DNA of 64,000 bases from JAUILA01 sp050289805 (GTDB lineage: Bacteria; Bacteroidota; Bacteroidia; Cytophagales; Cyclobacteriaceae). Positions 14,847 through 23,759 of the stretch are shown here, piece after piece. The stretch covers positions 124,001 through 188,000 of the forward strand of contig JBNKGL010000004.1 in the NCBI GenBank assembly GCA_050289805.1. Direction: 5' to 3'. A model generated the notes under the pieces. It worked only from the letters and a program-made list of their open reading frames with translations. It did not search any database and was not told the DNA's origin. Positions within the stretch are counted from its first letter, which is position 1. Each line of letters begins with the position of its first letter. A program made the translations under genes and the position numbers.

Positions 14847-17540
14847 ATGATACGTCTTCTGCTTGTATTTTTATGTGCGATGGTGTCTGTCACCGCTTTT
14901 TCCCAGGAAGGGGATTATTTTTTATCTCACTTTGTCCCGCCTTCCATCAGCAGTGATCATCAGATTTTCGACCTGGAACAGGATGACCAGGGCATACTTT
15001 ATATGGCTCATAAATCTGGAATTATTGCTTTCGATGGTAAATCATGGCAGGAAATTCCCGATAGCACCTCCCTGTTCGCTATTGAAAAAATAAATGGGAG
15101 GATGATTACCGGCGGCCCCACCGGATTCCGTGAACTTTTAAGAAATGAGGATTTCGAATGGGAATACATTCCACTGAATGCCCCGGGGCTGGTAAAGGAT
15201 ATCATACGCATGATCCAGTGGGATGGGATACTTTATGGAATGTCGCCTACCAATATCTATTCTTATAATGCAGAAACGTCTGATGCTCGAGCCTATTCCT
15301 CTACGGAAAGTGAAGAATTTATAAACCTTTATACTTTCAAAGGCAAAGTTTATGTGTTGGACGCGTCAGGTACTTCATACGTTATCTCAGGAGAACATCT
15401 TAAAAAATCAAAGGAGGAGATCGCCTCTAAGGCACTTAGTTTTGTTGAGAAAATGCCCGGAAAGGATATCTACCTAACGGCAACGAAGGATAACGAATTA
15501 TATCTGTACAATAACGAATTTAAAAAAATCCTGAATGATGTAATTGATGGCAGGGACCTTGATTACCTCAGGGACAGTGAAATTCTTTCAGGATTATGGA
15601 TCAGTGATACGCTGGCGGTGGTGTCAACCCTGAAGGGAGGCGTGGTATTTCTGAACCCGCTCCAGGAGGGTCGTGAGCGACGAAATGTCGTGAAAATTGT
15701 TAATTATCAGAATGACCTTCCTGATAACGAGGTTTTTACCATGAACCTCGATGATAATGGTGGAGTATGGGTGGGTCACGAAAAGGGATTTACCAGGATA
15801 GCGCCAAAATACCCGTTCCGAAGGTATGATCGATTTCCCGGCCTTGAAGGTAAAATCCTGAATGCATACAAACACAATGGAACATTATATGTGGGAACAA
15901 GTCAGGGGTTGTTTTACCTTAATGAAACACCTGTCTATGAAAAGGTCCGTCATCGCTATAAGGAATGGGTAACCGTTAACTCTAATGAACGAAAAGGGTT
16001 TTTCAACCGTCTTTTCGGAAAGAACGATGTAACCGCACGCAAAGAACAGCGGGAAGTGGTGGAAACGAAAAAGGAATTCCATTCCATTCAATATCAGTAT
16101 ATCCGTGTAAATGATATTCAATCCAAGGTATTTCACCTTGCTTCGGTGAACGGGAAGCTAATTGCCGCCGGTCTGGATGGTATATTTGAAGTGGAAAGAA
16201 AGGATTCACGCCGAATGACAAGCATTCCGGTAAAGTATTTCCATTATTCAGAGGTGGGTAAACGTATTCTTGCGGCTACGTATGAAGGGAATATCATTGA
16301 AATCTCCCTCAATTCAGGTAACGGGAGCCCAAGGGAGATCCTGGGTCAAATCACCGAGCCGATCAACTATATTTTTGAAAATACAGGCGGAAACTTATTC
16401 CTGGTGGGAATGCATGCGGTGTTCATGTATGACGGTAAAGGTAATTTAACGGAGATACCTTTTGAAAATCCGTTTTATGAAGAAACCTATGGGTTGGCGA
16501 GTCATGACTCTGTTTTCCTGATCAATAAATCCGGCGTGTATAACCTCAAACCCGGGGAGGGCGTCACAACGAGGGTTAACACTATCAGGAGTCCACAGCA
16601 GCTGTTGCAGGGAGTGAATGACCAGGTGTGGTTGCTGGGACCGGCGGGTTGGCATGCCCCCGGAAAAGGTGTACATACCGAATCTTTCCGCCATCTTACT
16701 GTTTTAAACAGGATCAGGTTTATATCTGAGAGCCGTATGAATGAAGGGTTATGGGTAATAACCGAAAATGGTGTAAGTGAAAATGCCCTTTATCACCTGC
16801 TTCCACAGGAAACGTACGACTGGTATCAGCCAAATAAGTTGTTCCTGGAGGAAGTTTCCATCGGCGACCGAAAAAAGGTTTCACCAACGGGCAGAATAAG
16901 CTTTGAACAGGAAAACAGTAATGTTTCATTTGTTTTCAGGCAACCCGAATTCAGCGGTGTCATGGATACCGAATACAAGTATGAACTCATGGGTGAGCAG
17001 GAAGACATGTCAGAATGGTCTGCGGCAAATCAGGTCGTCCGCTTTACATATCTCCCTGCTGGTGATTACACATTGCGCATCCGGTCGCGCAATGCATTGG
17101 GGCAGGTGAGTGAACTGTCAGAAATTAATTTCAGGGTATTGGCGCCATACTGGAAACGGACATGGTTTTATGCGCTGGAATTTGCGATTATCGCCTTAAT
17201 GTTGCTTATTTCCATAAGAATGAAGGCTATGGGTTACAAGTACCGACTTGTAAGCCGGTTGCTTGCACTGCTAACGCTGATCACCATCATTGAATTGATA
17301 CAAGCACTGGCAGAAAGTAAGTTTGAAACGGAAACATCACCCGTATTCGGGTTTGTCATCCAGGTCCTGATGGCAATCATGATTCTTCCGGTTGAAGAAA
17401 TTCTTAGGAAATATATATTCAAGGAAAAACATGTCAAGGTATTCGATATTTTCAGTCTGCGCGATAAAAATAAGGAAGTCCCTCTTTCTGAGCAGCCTGT
17501 TGTTGCCGGCTCTGCTGATGAGCTGCAATCCGGACAATAA
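14847..17540 (+). CDS. Two-component-regulator-type propeller protein with Y_Y_Y domain and membrane C-terminus
   Basis: An 897-residue envelope protein. A signal peptide (residues 1-19, ending TAFSQ) precedes ~680 residues of beta-propeller repeats with motifs such as DDQGILYMAHKSGIIAFDG and DDNGGVWVGHEKGFTRIAP. A Y_Y_Y domain follows (residues ~690-770, including TEYKYELMG and PAGDYTLRIRSRN), then about four hydrophobic helices and a short cytosolic tail. Propeller-Y_Y_Y sensors in this phylum normally continue into a histidine kinase or DNA-binding domain; here there is neither, only an extra helical bundle. The last 110 bases overlap the next gene. A sensing or scaffold role is an inference from architecture. 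Confidence 0.85.
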   Translation: MIRLLLVFLCAMVSVTAFSQEGDYFLSHFVPPSISSDHQIFDLEQDDQGILYMAHKSGIIAFDGKSWQEIPDSTSLFAIEKINGRMITGGPTGFRELLRNEDFEWEYIPLNAPGLVKDIIRMIQWDGILYGMSPTNIYSYNAETSDARAYSSTESEEFINLYTFKGKVYVLDASGTSYVISGEHLKKSKEEIASKALSFVEKMPGKDIYLTATKDNELYLYNNEFKKILNDVIDGRDLDYLRDSEILSGLWISDTLAVVSTLKGGVVFLNPLQEGRERRNVVKIVNYQNDLPDNEVFTMNLDDNGGVWVGHEKGFTRIAPKYPFRRYDRFPGLEGKILNAYKHNGTLYVGTSQGLFYLNETPVYEKVRHRYKEWVTVNSNERKGFFNRLFGKNDVTARKEQREVVETKKEFHSIQYQYIRVNDIQSKVFHLASVNGKLIAAGLDGIFEVERKDSRRMTSIPVKYFHYSEVGKRILAATYEGNIIEISLNSGNGSPREILGQITEPINYIFENTGGNLFLVGMHAVFMYDGKGNLTEIPFENPFYEETYGLASHDSVFLINKSGVYNLKPGEGVTTRVNTIRSPQQLLQGVNDQVWLLGPAGWHAPGKGVHTESFRHLTVLNRIRFISESRMNEGLWVITENGVSENALYHLLPQETYDWYQPNKLFLEEVSIGDRKKVSPTGRISFEQENSNVSFVFRQPEFSGVMDTEYKYELMGEQEDMSEWSAANQVVRFTYLPAGDYTLRIRSRNALGQVSELSEINFRVLAPYWKRTWFYALEFAIIALMLLISIRMKAMGYKYRLVSRLLALLTLITIIELIQALAESKFETETSPVFGFVIQVLMAIMILPVEEILRKYIFKEKHVKVFDIFSLRDKNKEVPLSEQPVVAGSADELQSGQ

Positions 17541-18276
17541 ACCAGTTCAGGAAAAAACAGAAGTAAACCCAGCTGCTCAGGGTTTCAATGCATCCGCTTC
17601 GGATGAAAAAGCCATGGCCATTGCCGATAGTGTCATGGAAGCCATGGGTGGCCGCAAAGCCTGGGATGATATGCGTTTTGTTTCATGGAATTTTTTCGGC
17701 GCACGGGACCTGGTCTGGGATAAACAGACCGGACGTGTACGAATTGATTTTCCGGCAAGGAACGAAGTATACCTGATAAATGTGAACGATGATACCGGCC
17801 AGGTTTTCGTTGGTGATTCCCTTGTTTCCCCTTCAGACAGCCTGAAAGTAAAAGTAGAAGACGGGAAAGGTATCTGGATCAATGACTCCTATTGGCTCTT
17901 CATGCCTTTCAAACTTAAGGATAGCGGTGTTACCCTCAAATATGTTAGAATGGATACCATTCCTGGCGGCAAGCCTGCCTATGTACTTCAGCTGACTTTT
18001 GCAGATGTGGGCGTAACACCTGAGAACAAGTATGAGGTTTATGTAGATACGTCAGACTATCTGGTAAAGCAGTGGGCATACTTCCGTGAAGCCAGCCAGG
18101 ACTCAGCATCTGCTATCTGGCCCTGGGATAACTATGCCCGTTACGCTGGCCTGATGCTGTCTGCAGATCGCTCTGATGACCGTGGCCCTAAAAATGTGAA
18201 GGTCTATGAAGAATTGCCGGATGCGGTATTCACTGATCCTTTTTACAACATGTCTGAAATGAGTATTCAGCAGTAA
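17431..18276 (+). CDS. Putative outer-membrane lipoprotein of unknown function
   Basis: A 281-residue protein with a lipoprotein signal: basic Lys/Arg residues around 13-16, hydrophobic core and lipobox LLMSC with Cys at residue 32, followed by NPDNKPVQEK. The mature part (from residue ~60) contains IADSVMEAMGGRKAWDDM and a series of beta strands, reminiscent of proteins annotated as outer-membrane lipoprotein-sorting-like, but I cannot assign a family. ATG at 17431 is the only start that gives the signal peptide directly; it lies inside the 3' end of the preceding propeller gene, overlapping by 110 bases. The CDF exporter follows after eight bases. Confidence 0.8.
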   Translation: MSRYSIFSVCAIKIRKSLFLSSLLLPALLMSCNPDNKPVQEKTEVNPAAQGFNASASDEKAMAIADSVMEAMGGRKAWDDMRFVSWNFFGARDLVWDKQTGRVRIDFPARNEVYLINVNDDTGQVFVGDSLVSPSDSLKVKVEDGKGIWINDSYWLFMPFKLKDSGVTLKYVRMDTIPGGKPAYVLQLTFADVGVTPENKYEVYVDTSDYLVKQWAYFREASQDSASAIWPWDNYARYAGLMLSADRSDDRGPKNVKVYEELPDAVFTDPFYNMSEMSIQQ

Positions 18277-18283
18277 TTGTCCA

Positions 18284-19180
18284 ATGGGACATTCTCATCA
18301 TGTGCATACGGAGCAGGTATCCCATGGCAAGGCCTTTGCAATTGGGATCACACTTAATATCGCTTTTGTTATAATTGAAGCTGTCTATGGCTGGCTGGCA
18401 AATTCGTCAGCTCTGCTGGCAGATGCAGGTCATAATATCGGTGATGTATTCAGCCTCGTTTTTGCCTGGGGTGCCGCATGGCTGGCCACGCGGAAGCCTG
18501 ATAAAAAATATACCTATGGGTTCAGGAAAACTACCATTCTGGTATCCATTCTGAATGCAGTACTGTTATTTCTTGCCGCCGGGATCATTCTTTACCATGC
18601 CATAAATCAGCTCAGGGAGAATTCCTTTGTGAACAGTGATACCATCATCTGGGTGGCCCTGGTGGGTATTGTTATCAATACTGTAACGGCATTGCTCTTT
18701 ATGAAGGGTCAGAAAGAAGATCTGAATATCAAGGGTGCTTTTTTACATATGGCTGCTGATGCCGCTGTTTCACTCGGAGTGGTTGTGGCAGGATTGCTGA
18801 TTCGCTGGACTGGCCTCTACTGGATTGATCCGGTGGTTTCATTTATAATCGTGATCGTCATCGTCTGGAGTACATGGAAGCTTTTTACCGAATCCATTGG
18901 CCTTGCCCTTGATGCTGTTCCCCGAAATATAGATCAGGAAAAAGTAAAAAATTACCTCTCTACGATTGAAGGGGTAAAGGAAGTGCATGATTTGCACATT
19001 TGGGCACTTGGAACCACAAAAACAGCCCTTACGGCACACCTCGTAATGCCAGATGGAGGCTCGGATGAGTTGCTCGCAGCGATACGGGAACACCTGGCAA
19101 ACGAACATAAGATTGATCATGTGACAATTCAGGTTGAACGATCATTTCAGCATGACGCCTTCAGGCCGCATTGTACCTGA
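18284..19180 (+). CDS. Cation diffusion facilitator family transporter (CzcD/ZitB-like)
   Basis: A 298-residue proton-driven divalent metal exporter of the inner membrane, probably for Zn(II). It has a His-containing N-terminus (MGHSHHVHTE), six transmembrane helices, and the CDF binding-site motifs: LLADAGHNIGDVFS in helix II and HMAADAAVSLGV in helix V (two H/D x3 D pairs). The C-terminal cytosolic domain (residues ~205-298) includes EGVKEVHDLHIWALGTTKTA, the conserved HDLHIW strand. Length and topology fit the CzcD group. It starts eight bases after the lipoprotein gene, so they are probably cotranscribed. Confidence 0.93.
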   Translation: MGHSHHVHTEQVSHGKAFAIGITLNIAFVIIEAVYGWLANSSALLADAGHNIGDVFSLVFAWGAAWLATRKPDKKYTYGFRKTTILVSILNAVLLFLAAGIILYHAINQLRENSFVNSDTIIWVALVGIVINTVTALLFMKGQKEDLNIKGAFLHMAADAAVSLGVVVAGLLIRWTGLYWIDPVVSFIIVIVIVWSTWKLFTESIGLALDAVPRNIDQEKVKNYLSTIEGVKEVHDLHIWALGTTKTALTAHLVMPDGGSDELLAAIREHLANEHKIDHVTIQVERSFQHDAFRPHCT

Positions 19181-19270
19181 TTCATATTTGAAGGTTAATC
19201 CCTGTAGCAGTTTATAGCAGAGCTTGCACAAATATTCTACCTTTACACAAGAGAACGAAATCAAAATTTT

Positions 19271-20629
19271 ATGGAGATCATAACTTATATAAAGGAAAAT
19301 GAAGATCGGTTTATTGAAGAATTGCTGGAACTGCTTCGCATTCCTTCGGTGAGTGCCGATAAAAAATTCAGCGATGATGTTTTCAGGATGGCTGAAATTC
19401 TCAAACAGAAGCTTGAATCTGCAGGGGTGGACAAGGCCGAGATATGCGAAACAGATGGATATCCTATTGTGTATGCCGAAAAAATGGTAAGCAGTGATGC
19501 GCCCACTGTTTTAGTATACGGCCATTATGATGTTCAGCCTGCGGATCCGTATGAGTTATGGGATTCCCCTCCTTTTGAACCGGTTATTAAGAATGGCAAG
19601 ATCTATGCCCGGGGGGCATGCGATGATAAAGGGCAGATGTTTATGCACGTCAAGGCGTTTGAAACCCTTACCAAGGCCGGCAAGCTCAATTGCAATGTAA
19701 AGTTCATGATTGAGGGAGAAGAGGAAGTAGGTTCCGGTAACCTTGAAATTTTTGTGAAAAACAATCATGAGAAGCTGAAGGCAGATGTGATCCTTATTTC
19801 TGATACAGCGATGATTTCACTCGATTCTCCATCCATTACTGTTGGCTTGCGTGGATTAAGCTATATGGAAGTGGAGGTTACCGGTCCGAATCGTGATCTG
19901 CATAGTGGCGTATATGGAGGCGCCGTAGCCAACCCAATAAATGTGCTGTGTTCCATGATCGAATCGCTTCATGATGACAACGGCCGGGTTACGATTCCAG
20001 GATTTTATGACAAGGTTGTAGAACTTTCCACTGAAGAACGGGAAGCTCTTAATCGGGCCCCTTTCAATTTGGACGCCTATAAAAAAGACCTGGATATTAA
20101 TGAGGTACAGGGAGAAAAAGGATATACAACACTGGAAAGAACAGGGATACGTCCAACACTGGACGTCAACGGTATTTGGGGTGGATATATCGGTGAAGGA
20201 GCAAAAACAGTTCTGCCCTCTAAGGCCCATGCAAAAATATCCATGAGGCTGGTTCCGGATCAGTCCTCAAAAGAAATATCCGAATTATTTGAAAATCATT
20301 TTAAATCTATTGCGCCAGCCTCGGTGAAGGTAAAGGTAACACCGCATCATGGGGGAGAACCTGCGGTAACACCTACAGATTCAGAAGCCTATGCTGCCGC
20401 CTCGGCTGCTTTTGTTGATTCATTTGGCAAGGAGCCCATTCCTACACGGGATGGCGGGAGTATTCCGATTGTTTCCTTATTCAAGAAGGAGCTTGGACTG
20501 GATACGGTTCTGATGGGCTTCGGATTCGATTCGGATGCAATACATTCACCCAATGAACATTACGGGGTTAAGAATTACCTGAAAGGCATTGAGACGATTT
20601 GCCAGTTTTATAAACACTTTGCAAAATAA
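19271..20629 (+). CDS. M20 family dipeptidase
   Basis: A 452-residue cytosolic metallopeptidase of the M20 family, annotated as dipeptidase in related species. Metal-binding motifs: VLVYGHYDVQPAD (His and catalytic Asp), YARGACDDKGQMFMHVKA (bridging Asp) and EGEEEVGSGN (catalytic Glu and metal ligand). The dimerisation/lid domain occupies residues ~190-350, and the late His lies in GFDSDAIHSPNEHYG. The start is ATG at 19271. It stands 90 bases after the CDF gene and ends with a hairpin terminator. Substrate range cannot be read; related enzymes cleave dipeptides such as carnosine-type or Cys-Gly. Confidence 0.92.
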   Translation: MEIITYIKENEDRFIEELLELLRIPSVSADKKFSDDVFRMAEILKQKLESAGVDKAEICETDGYPIVYAEKMVSSDAPTVLVYGHYDVQPADPYELWDSPPFEPVIKNGKIYARGACDDKGQMFMHVKAFETLTKAGKLNCNVKFMIEGEEEVGSGNLEIFVKNNHEKLKADVILISDTAMISLDSPSITVGLRGLSYMEVEVTGPNRDLHSGVYGGAVANPINVLCSMIESLHDDNGRVTIPGFYDKVVELSTEEREALNRAPFNLDAYKKDLDINEVQGEKGYTTLERTGIRPTLDVNGIWGGYIGEGAKTVLPSKAHAKISMRLVPDQSSKEISELFENHFKSIAPASVKVKVTPHHGGEPAVTPTDSEAYAAASAAFVDSFGKEPIPTRDGGSIPIVSLFKKELGLDTVLMGFGFDSDAIHSPNEHYGVKNYLKGIETICQFYKHFAK

Positions 20630-20634
20630 GGAAT

Positions 20635-20660
20635 CCGGGAACTCGTTTCCGGTCTTTTTG
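20635..20660 (+). terminator. Hairpin terminator after the dipeptidase gene
   Basis: CCGGGAA pairs with TTTCCGG (one G-T) around a CTCG loop, followed by TCTTTTTG. It begins a few bases after the stop at 20629. Confidence 0.6.
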
Positions 20661-20688
20661 ATTATTAACGAGGAATCTAACTACCAGA

Positions 20689-22809
20689 ATGAAGCATATT
20701 TTTAATTCGGTCAGGATCGTGTTGTTTTCCGTCCTGTCATTTTTTATTCATCAAAACGTATTTAGTCAGGTACTCGAGCCCTCGAAGTGGGAATTTGATG
20801 TAAGCGCTGCGTCTGTAAAAGTAGGTGATGAGATTGAGCTGATTTTTAAGGCGACCATAGACCCCGTATGGTATCTGTATTCCAGTGATTTCGACCCGGA
20901 TTGCGGGCCGATGGTCACCACCTTCACTTTTGAACCGGATTCCGGCTATGAATTGATAGGCGATGTGAGGGCTATTAATCCAACAGAAAAATACGACGAC
21001 ATTTTTGAATGTAATGTTCGAATTTTCAAGAATAAAGGTGAATTCAGGCAATCGGTTAAGATTCTTTCCGCGGATGTGGATATCAACGGCAATGTTGAAT
21101 TTCAGGTATGTTCAGATCAAACAGGTCAGTGTATCCCCTTTGATTACGAGTTTAATTTTGCCGACTTAAGGGTAACCGGCGCGGAAGATCAGAAGGAGGA
21201 CAAAGACAAGACTTTTGAAAAATCGGACAAGGCAATTGATGTAATTGAGGATACCCCGCCAGTGACTGAACCCGAAACCCCGACCAAGGATTCAGTCCTT
21301 ACCCGGGCATATAATGACGTAAACGGTCCGGTACTTGATGAAAGCATTTTTGAAGATGATGGCACCGTTAAGACCAAACAAACATTGTGGGCGTTCATGC
21401 TTGTTGCGTTTCTTGCCGGACTTACAGCACTTTTAACCCCATGTGTTTTCCCAATGATCCCGATGACAGTGACTTATTTTACAAAGAAAGCGGGTTTTGG
21501 CAAGGCATTGATTTACGGGTTATCCATCATAGTTATTTATACGGTGATTGGTGCGGCAATAGCCCCGGTAATGGGTCCTGAAACTGCCAACAGTCTATCC
21601 ACAGACTGGTTGCCCAACATCATTTTCTTTGCAGTATTTGTCTTTTTTGCCCTGGCGTTTTTCGGTCTGTTTGAATTGAATTTGCCAAGTTCTTTTGTGA
21701 ATAAGATGGATAAAAAGGCTGACAAGGGAGGATTACTGGGTGTGTTTTTTATGGCATTTACCCTTGTTCTTGTTTCTTTTTCATGTACCGGTCCCATTGT
21801 AGGTAGTATACTCGTAGCTTCGGCAGGAGGGGAATTTCTGAAGCCTATCATGGGTATGCTGGCGTTTTCACTGGCTTTCGCCATCCCTTTTACCCTCTTT
21901 GCGATTTTCCCGGGCTGGCTCAACAGTCTTCCAAAATCCGGAGGCTGGCTTAATTCTGTAAAGGTCGTACTTGGGTTTATTGAACTGGCGCTTGCATTTA
22001 AATTTTTAAGTATTGCAGATCAGGCGTATCACTGGGGCATACTGGACCGTGATATTTATATCACCATCTGGATTGTGATTTTTACCTTAATGGGATTTTA
22101 TCTGCTTGGAAAGATCAGGTTGCCGCACGACAGTAAGCTTGATCATGTAAGTGTTCCGCGACTGATCCTTGCCATCATTACTTTTACGTTTGTTATTTAT
22201 CTTATACCCGGGTTATGGGGTGCGCCCCTGAAATCTCTGGCAGGATATCTTCCTCCTATGTATACTCATGATTTCGATCTGATTTCACTTAACCGACCGG
22301 ATAATAATCCGGACTATGAGGGGACATGTGATGAGCCGGTGTACGGTGATTTTCTACATCTGCCTCATGGATTGGAAGGGTATTTCGACTATGAACAGGC
22401 CCTTGCCTGTGCACGTTCGCAGGGAAAGCCCTTGTTTATTGATTTCACCGGACATGGCTGTACCAATTGCAGGGAAATGGAAGCTGTAGTATGGTCAGAC
22501 CCCGAAGTGCTGCGCAGACTCCGTGATGATTTTGTGGTTGTTGCGCTTTATGTGGATGATAAGACTGAATTGCCTGAGGATGAATGGTATGCATCGGAAT
22601 ATGATGATAAAATAAAGAAGACAATCGGAAAACAAAATGCAGACCTGCAGATCTCCAGGTTAAATAATAATGCGCAGCCATTTTATGTACTGCTTGGGGC
22701 TGATGAAAAAGTGCTCGTGCCGCCATTGGGATACGAGAAGGATGTTAAAAGCTTTGTAAGATTTCTTGATGAAGGTAAAGCCAGGTATGCCGAACGTTAT
22801 ATTCGTTAA
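20689..22809 (+). CDS. dsbD: Thiol:disulfide interchange protein DsbD
   Basis: DsbD carries electrons from cytosolic thioredoxin across the inner membrane to periplasmic reductases. All three parts are present in 706 residues. After a signal peptide (ending VFSQ) comes the periplasmic alpha domain with the Cys pair in VCSDQTGQCIPF. The eight-helix beta domain has its redox cysteines in LLTPCVFPMIPM and SFSCTGPIVGS. The gamma thioredoxin domain has the CxxC site GHGCTNCREMEAVVW. A Thr/Glu/Pro-rich linker joins alpha and beta. Length is somewhat above E. coli DsbD (~565). The gene overlaps the stop of the convergent NAD-binding gene by four bases. Confidence 0.94.
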   Translation: MKHIFNSVRIVLFSVLSFFIHQNVFSQVLEPSKWEFDVSAASVKVGDEIELIFKATIDPVWYLYSSDFDPDCGPMVTTFTFEPDSGYELIGDVRAINPTEKYDDIFECNVRIFKNKGEFRQSVKILSADVDINGNVEFQVCSDQTGQCIPFDYEFNFADLRVTGAEDQKEDKDKTFEKSDKAIDVIEDTPPVTEPETPTKDSVLTRAYNDVNGPVLDESIFEDDGTVKTKQTLWAFMLVAFLAGLTALLTPCVFPMIPMTVTYFTKKAGFGKALIYGLSIIVIYTVIGAAIAPVMGPETANSLSTDWLPNIIFFAVFVFFALAFFGLFELNLPSSFVNKMDKKADKGGLLGVFFMAFTLVLVSFSCTGPIVGSILVASAGGEFLKPIMGMLAFSLAFAIPFTLFAIFPGWLNSLPKSGGWLNSVKVVLGFIELALAFKFLSIADQAYHWGILDRDIYITIWIVIFTLMGFYLLGKIRLPHDSKLDHVSVPRLILAIITFTFVIYLIPGLWGAPLKSLAGYLPPMYTHDFDLISLNRPDNNPDYEGTCDEPVYGDFLHLPHGLEGYFDYEQALACARSQGKPLFIDFTGHGCTNCREMEAVVWSDPEVLRRLRDDFVVVALYVDDKTELPEDEWYASEYDDKIKKTIGKQNADLQISRLNNNAQPFYVLLGADEKVLVPPLGYEKDVKSFVRFLDEGKARYAERYIR

Positions 22810-23630
22810 TACTTTTTAAGGTCTTCCATTGGATCCGGGTGAAGGTATTTGAATCCAAATTTCTCTTTAAACCTTGTGTTATCCACCACTTTAAATGGTT
22901 CAGTGTCTTTTGTGAAAGCAGGCGGCTTAATCCCGATTCTCTCCGCTGCAGCTGTATAAAACTCTTTTCGTAACGGATGCTCGTCTGAACAAATATTGTA
23001 TATCCCTGAATGCGGCATTTTTTCTATGATGCATTCCAAAGCCCGAACACAGTCCTCCTGATGAATAAGATTTACCGGATTGTCAGCGCCCCTCACGACA
23101 GATCTGTTTTTCAGGAACATTCCGGGTTCCCTGCCAGGACCGTAAAGTCCTGAAAACCTCAATATCGTAGTTGTAACACCTGTGAGGTTTCTGAAATGGT
23201 CTTCAAGGGAAAGTAATACAATACCGCTGTGTGGAGATGAAATATATTCGGCGTCCGCTTCCTTCACAAGTTTATTGGCTTCGGGATAAACCGACGTGGC
23301 ACTGGCGAGGATCAATCCGTTGGATCCTGATTTACGGATCAGTTGTGTAATCTGATTACGGTTAGGCCAAATTACCCCGGGTGTCATCAATAAAATGGTG
23401 ATATCAGTGTCGGGCAGTACAGGCAGTTCCTTTGCGTTGGGGTTACCCACTTGCAGTATAAGAGGCGTTATCCCCAGTTCCCGAAGTTCAGACATTCTGC
23501 CTGAACTTGTGGTTGTACCATACACTTCATTGCCTTTCTTTACCAGGGACTTACCAAGGGCAGTTCCCAGCCAGCCGCATCCAAGGATACCTATAATTTT
23601 TTTTTCTGATGTTGAATGCGAATCTGACAT
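22806..23630 (-). CDS. NAD-dependent epimerase/dehydratase family protein (YeeZ-like)
   Basis: A 274-residue protein with an extended-SDR-like Rossmann fold. The nucleotide-binding loop is GILGCGWLGTALGKSLVKKG, in the variant GxGxxG form typical of YeeZ-type proteins rather than the TGxxGxxG of sugar epimerases. SATSVYP near residue 115 and RFSGLYGPGR near residue 160 correspond to the SDR active-site strand and substrate loop, but the classical YxxxK is not clear. This suggests a binding or atypical role. The start is ATG at 23630. It is divergent from the M23 peptidase gene with 129 bases between them. Confidence 0.82.
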   Translation of the reverse strand: MSDSHSTSEKKIIGILGCGWLGTALGKSLVKKGNEVYGTTTSSGRMSELRELGITPLILQVGNPNAKELPVLPDTDITILLMTPGVIWPNRNQITQLIRKSGSNGLILASATSVYPEANKLVKEADAEYISSPHSGIVLLSLEDHFRNLTGVTTTILRFSGLYGPGREPGMFLKNRSVVRGADNPVNLIHQEDCVRALECIIEKMPHSGIYNICSDEHPLRKEFYTAAAERIGIKPPAFTKDTEPFKVVDNTRFKEKFGFKYLHPDPMEDLKKY

Positions 23631-23759
23631 TTTAATGCGTTATAGATGTAATAATGGGTGAATTTTAGCTTATTTCTTACTTATTACGTATAATTTGCAG
23701 AAGATTATGCTTATTTAGAAATTCTTGTAAGGTGAAAAATTTTTTTAACTGATCTAACC

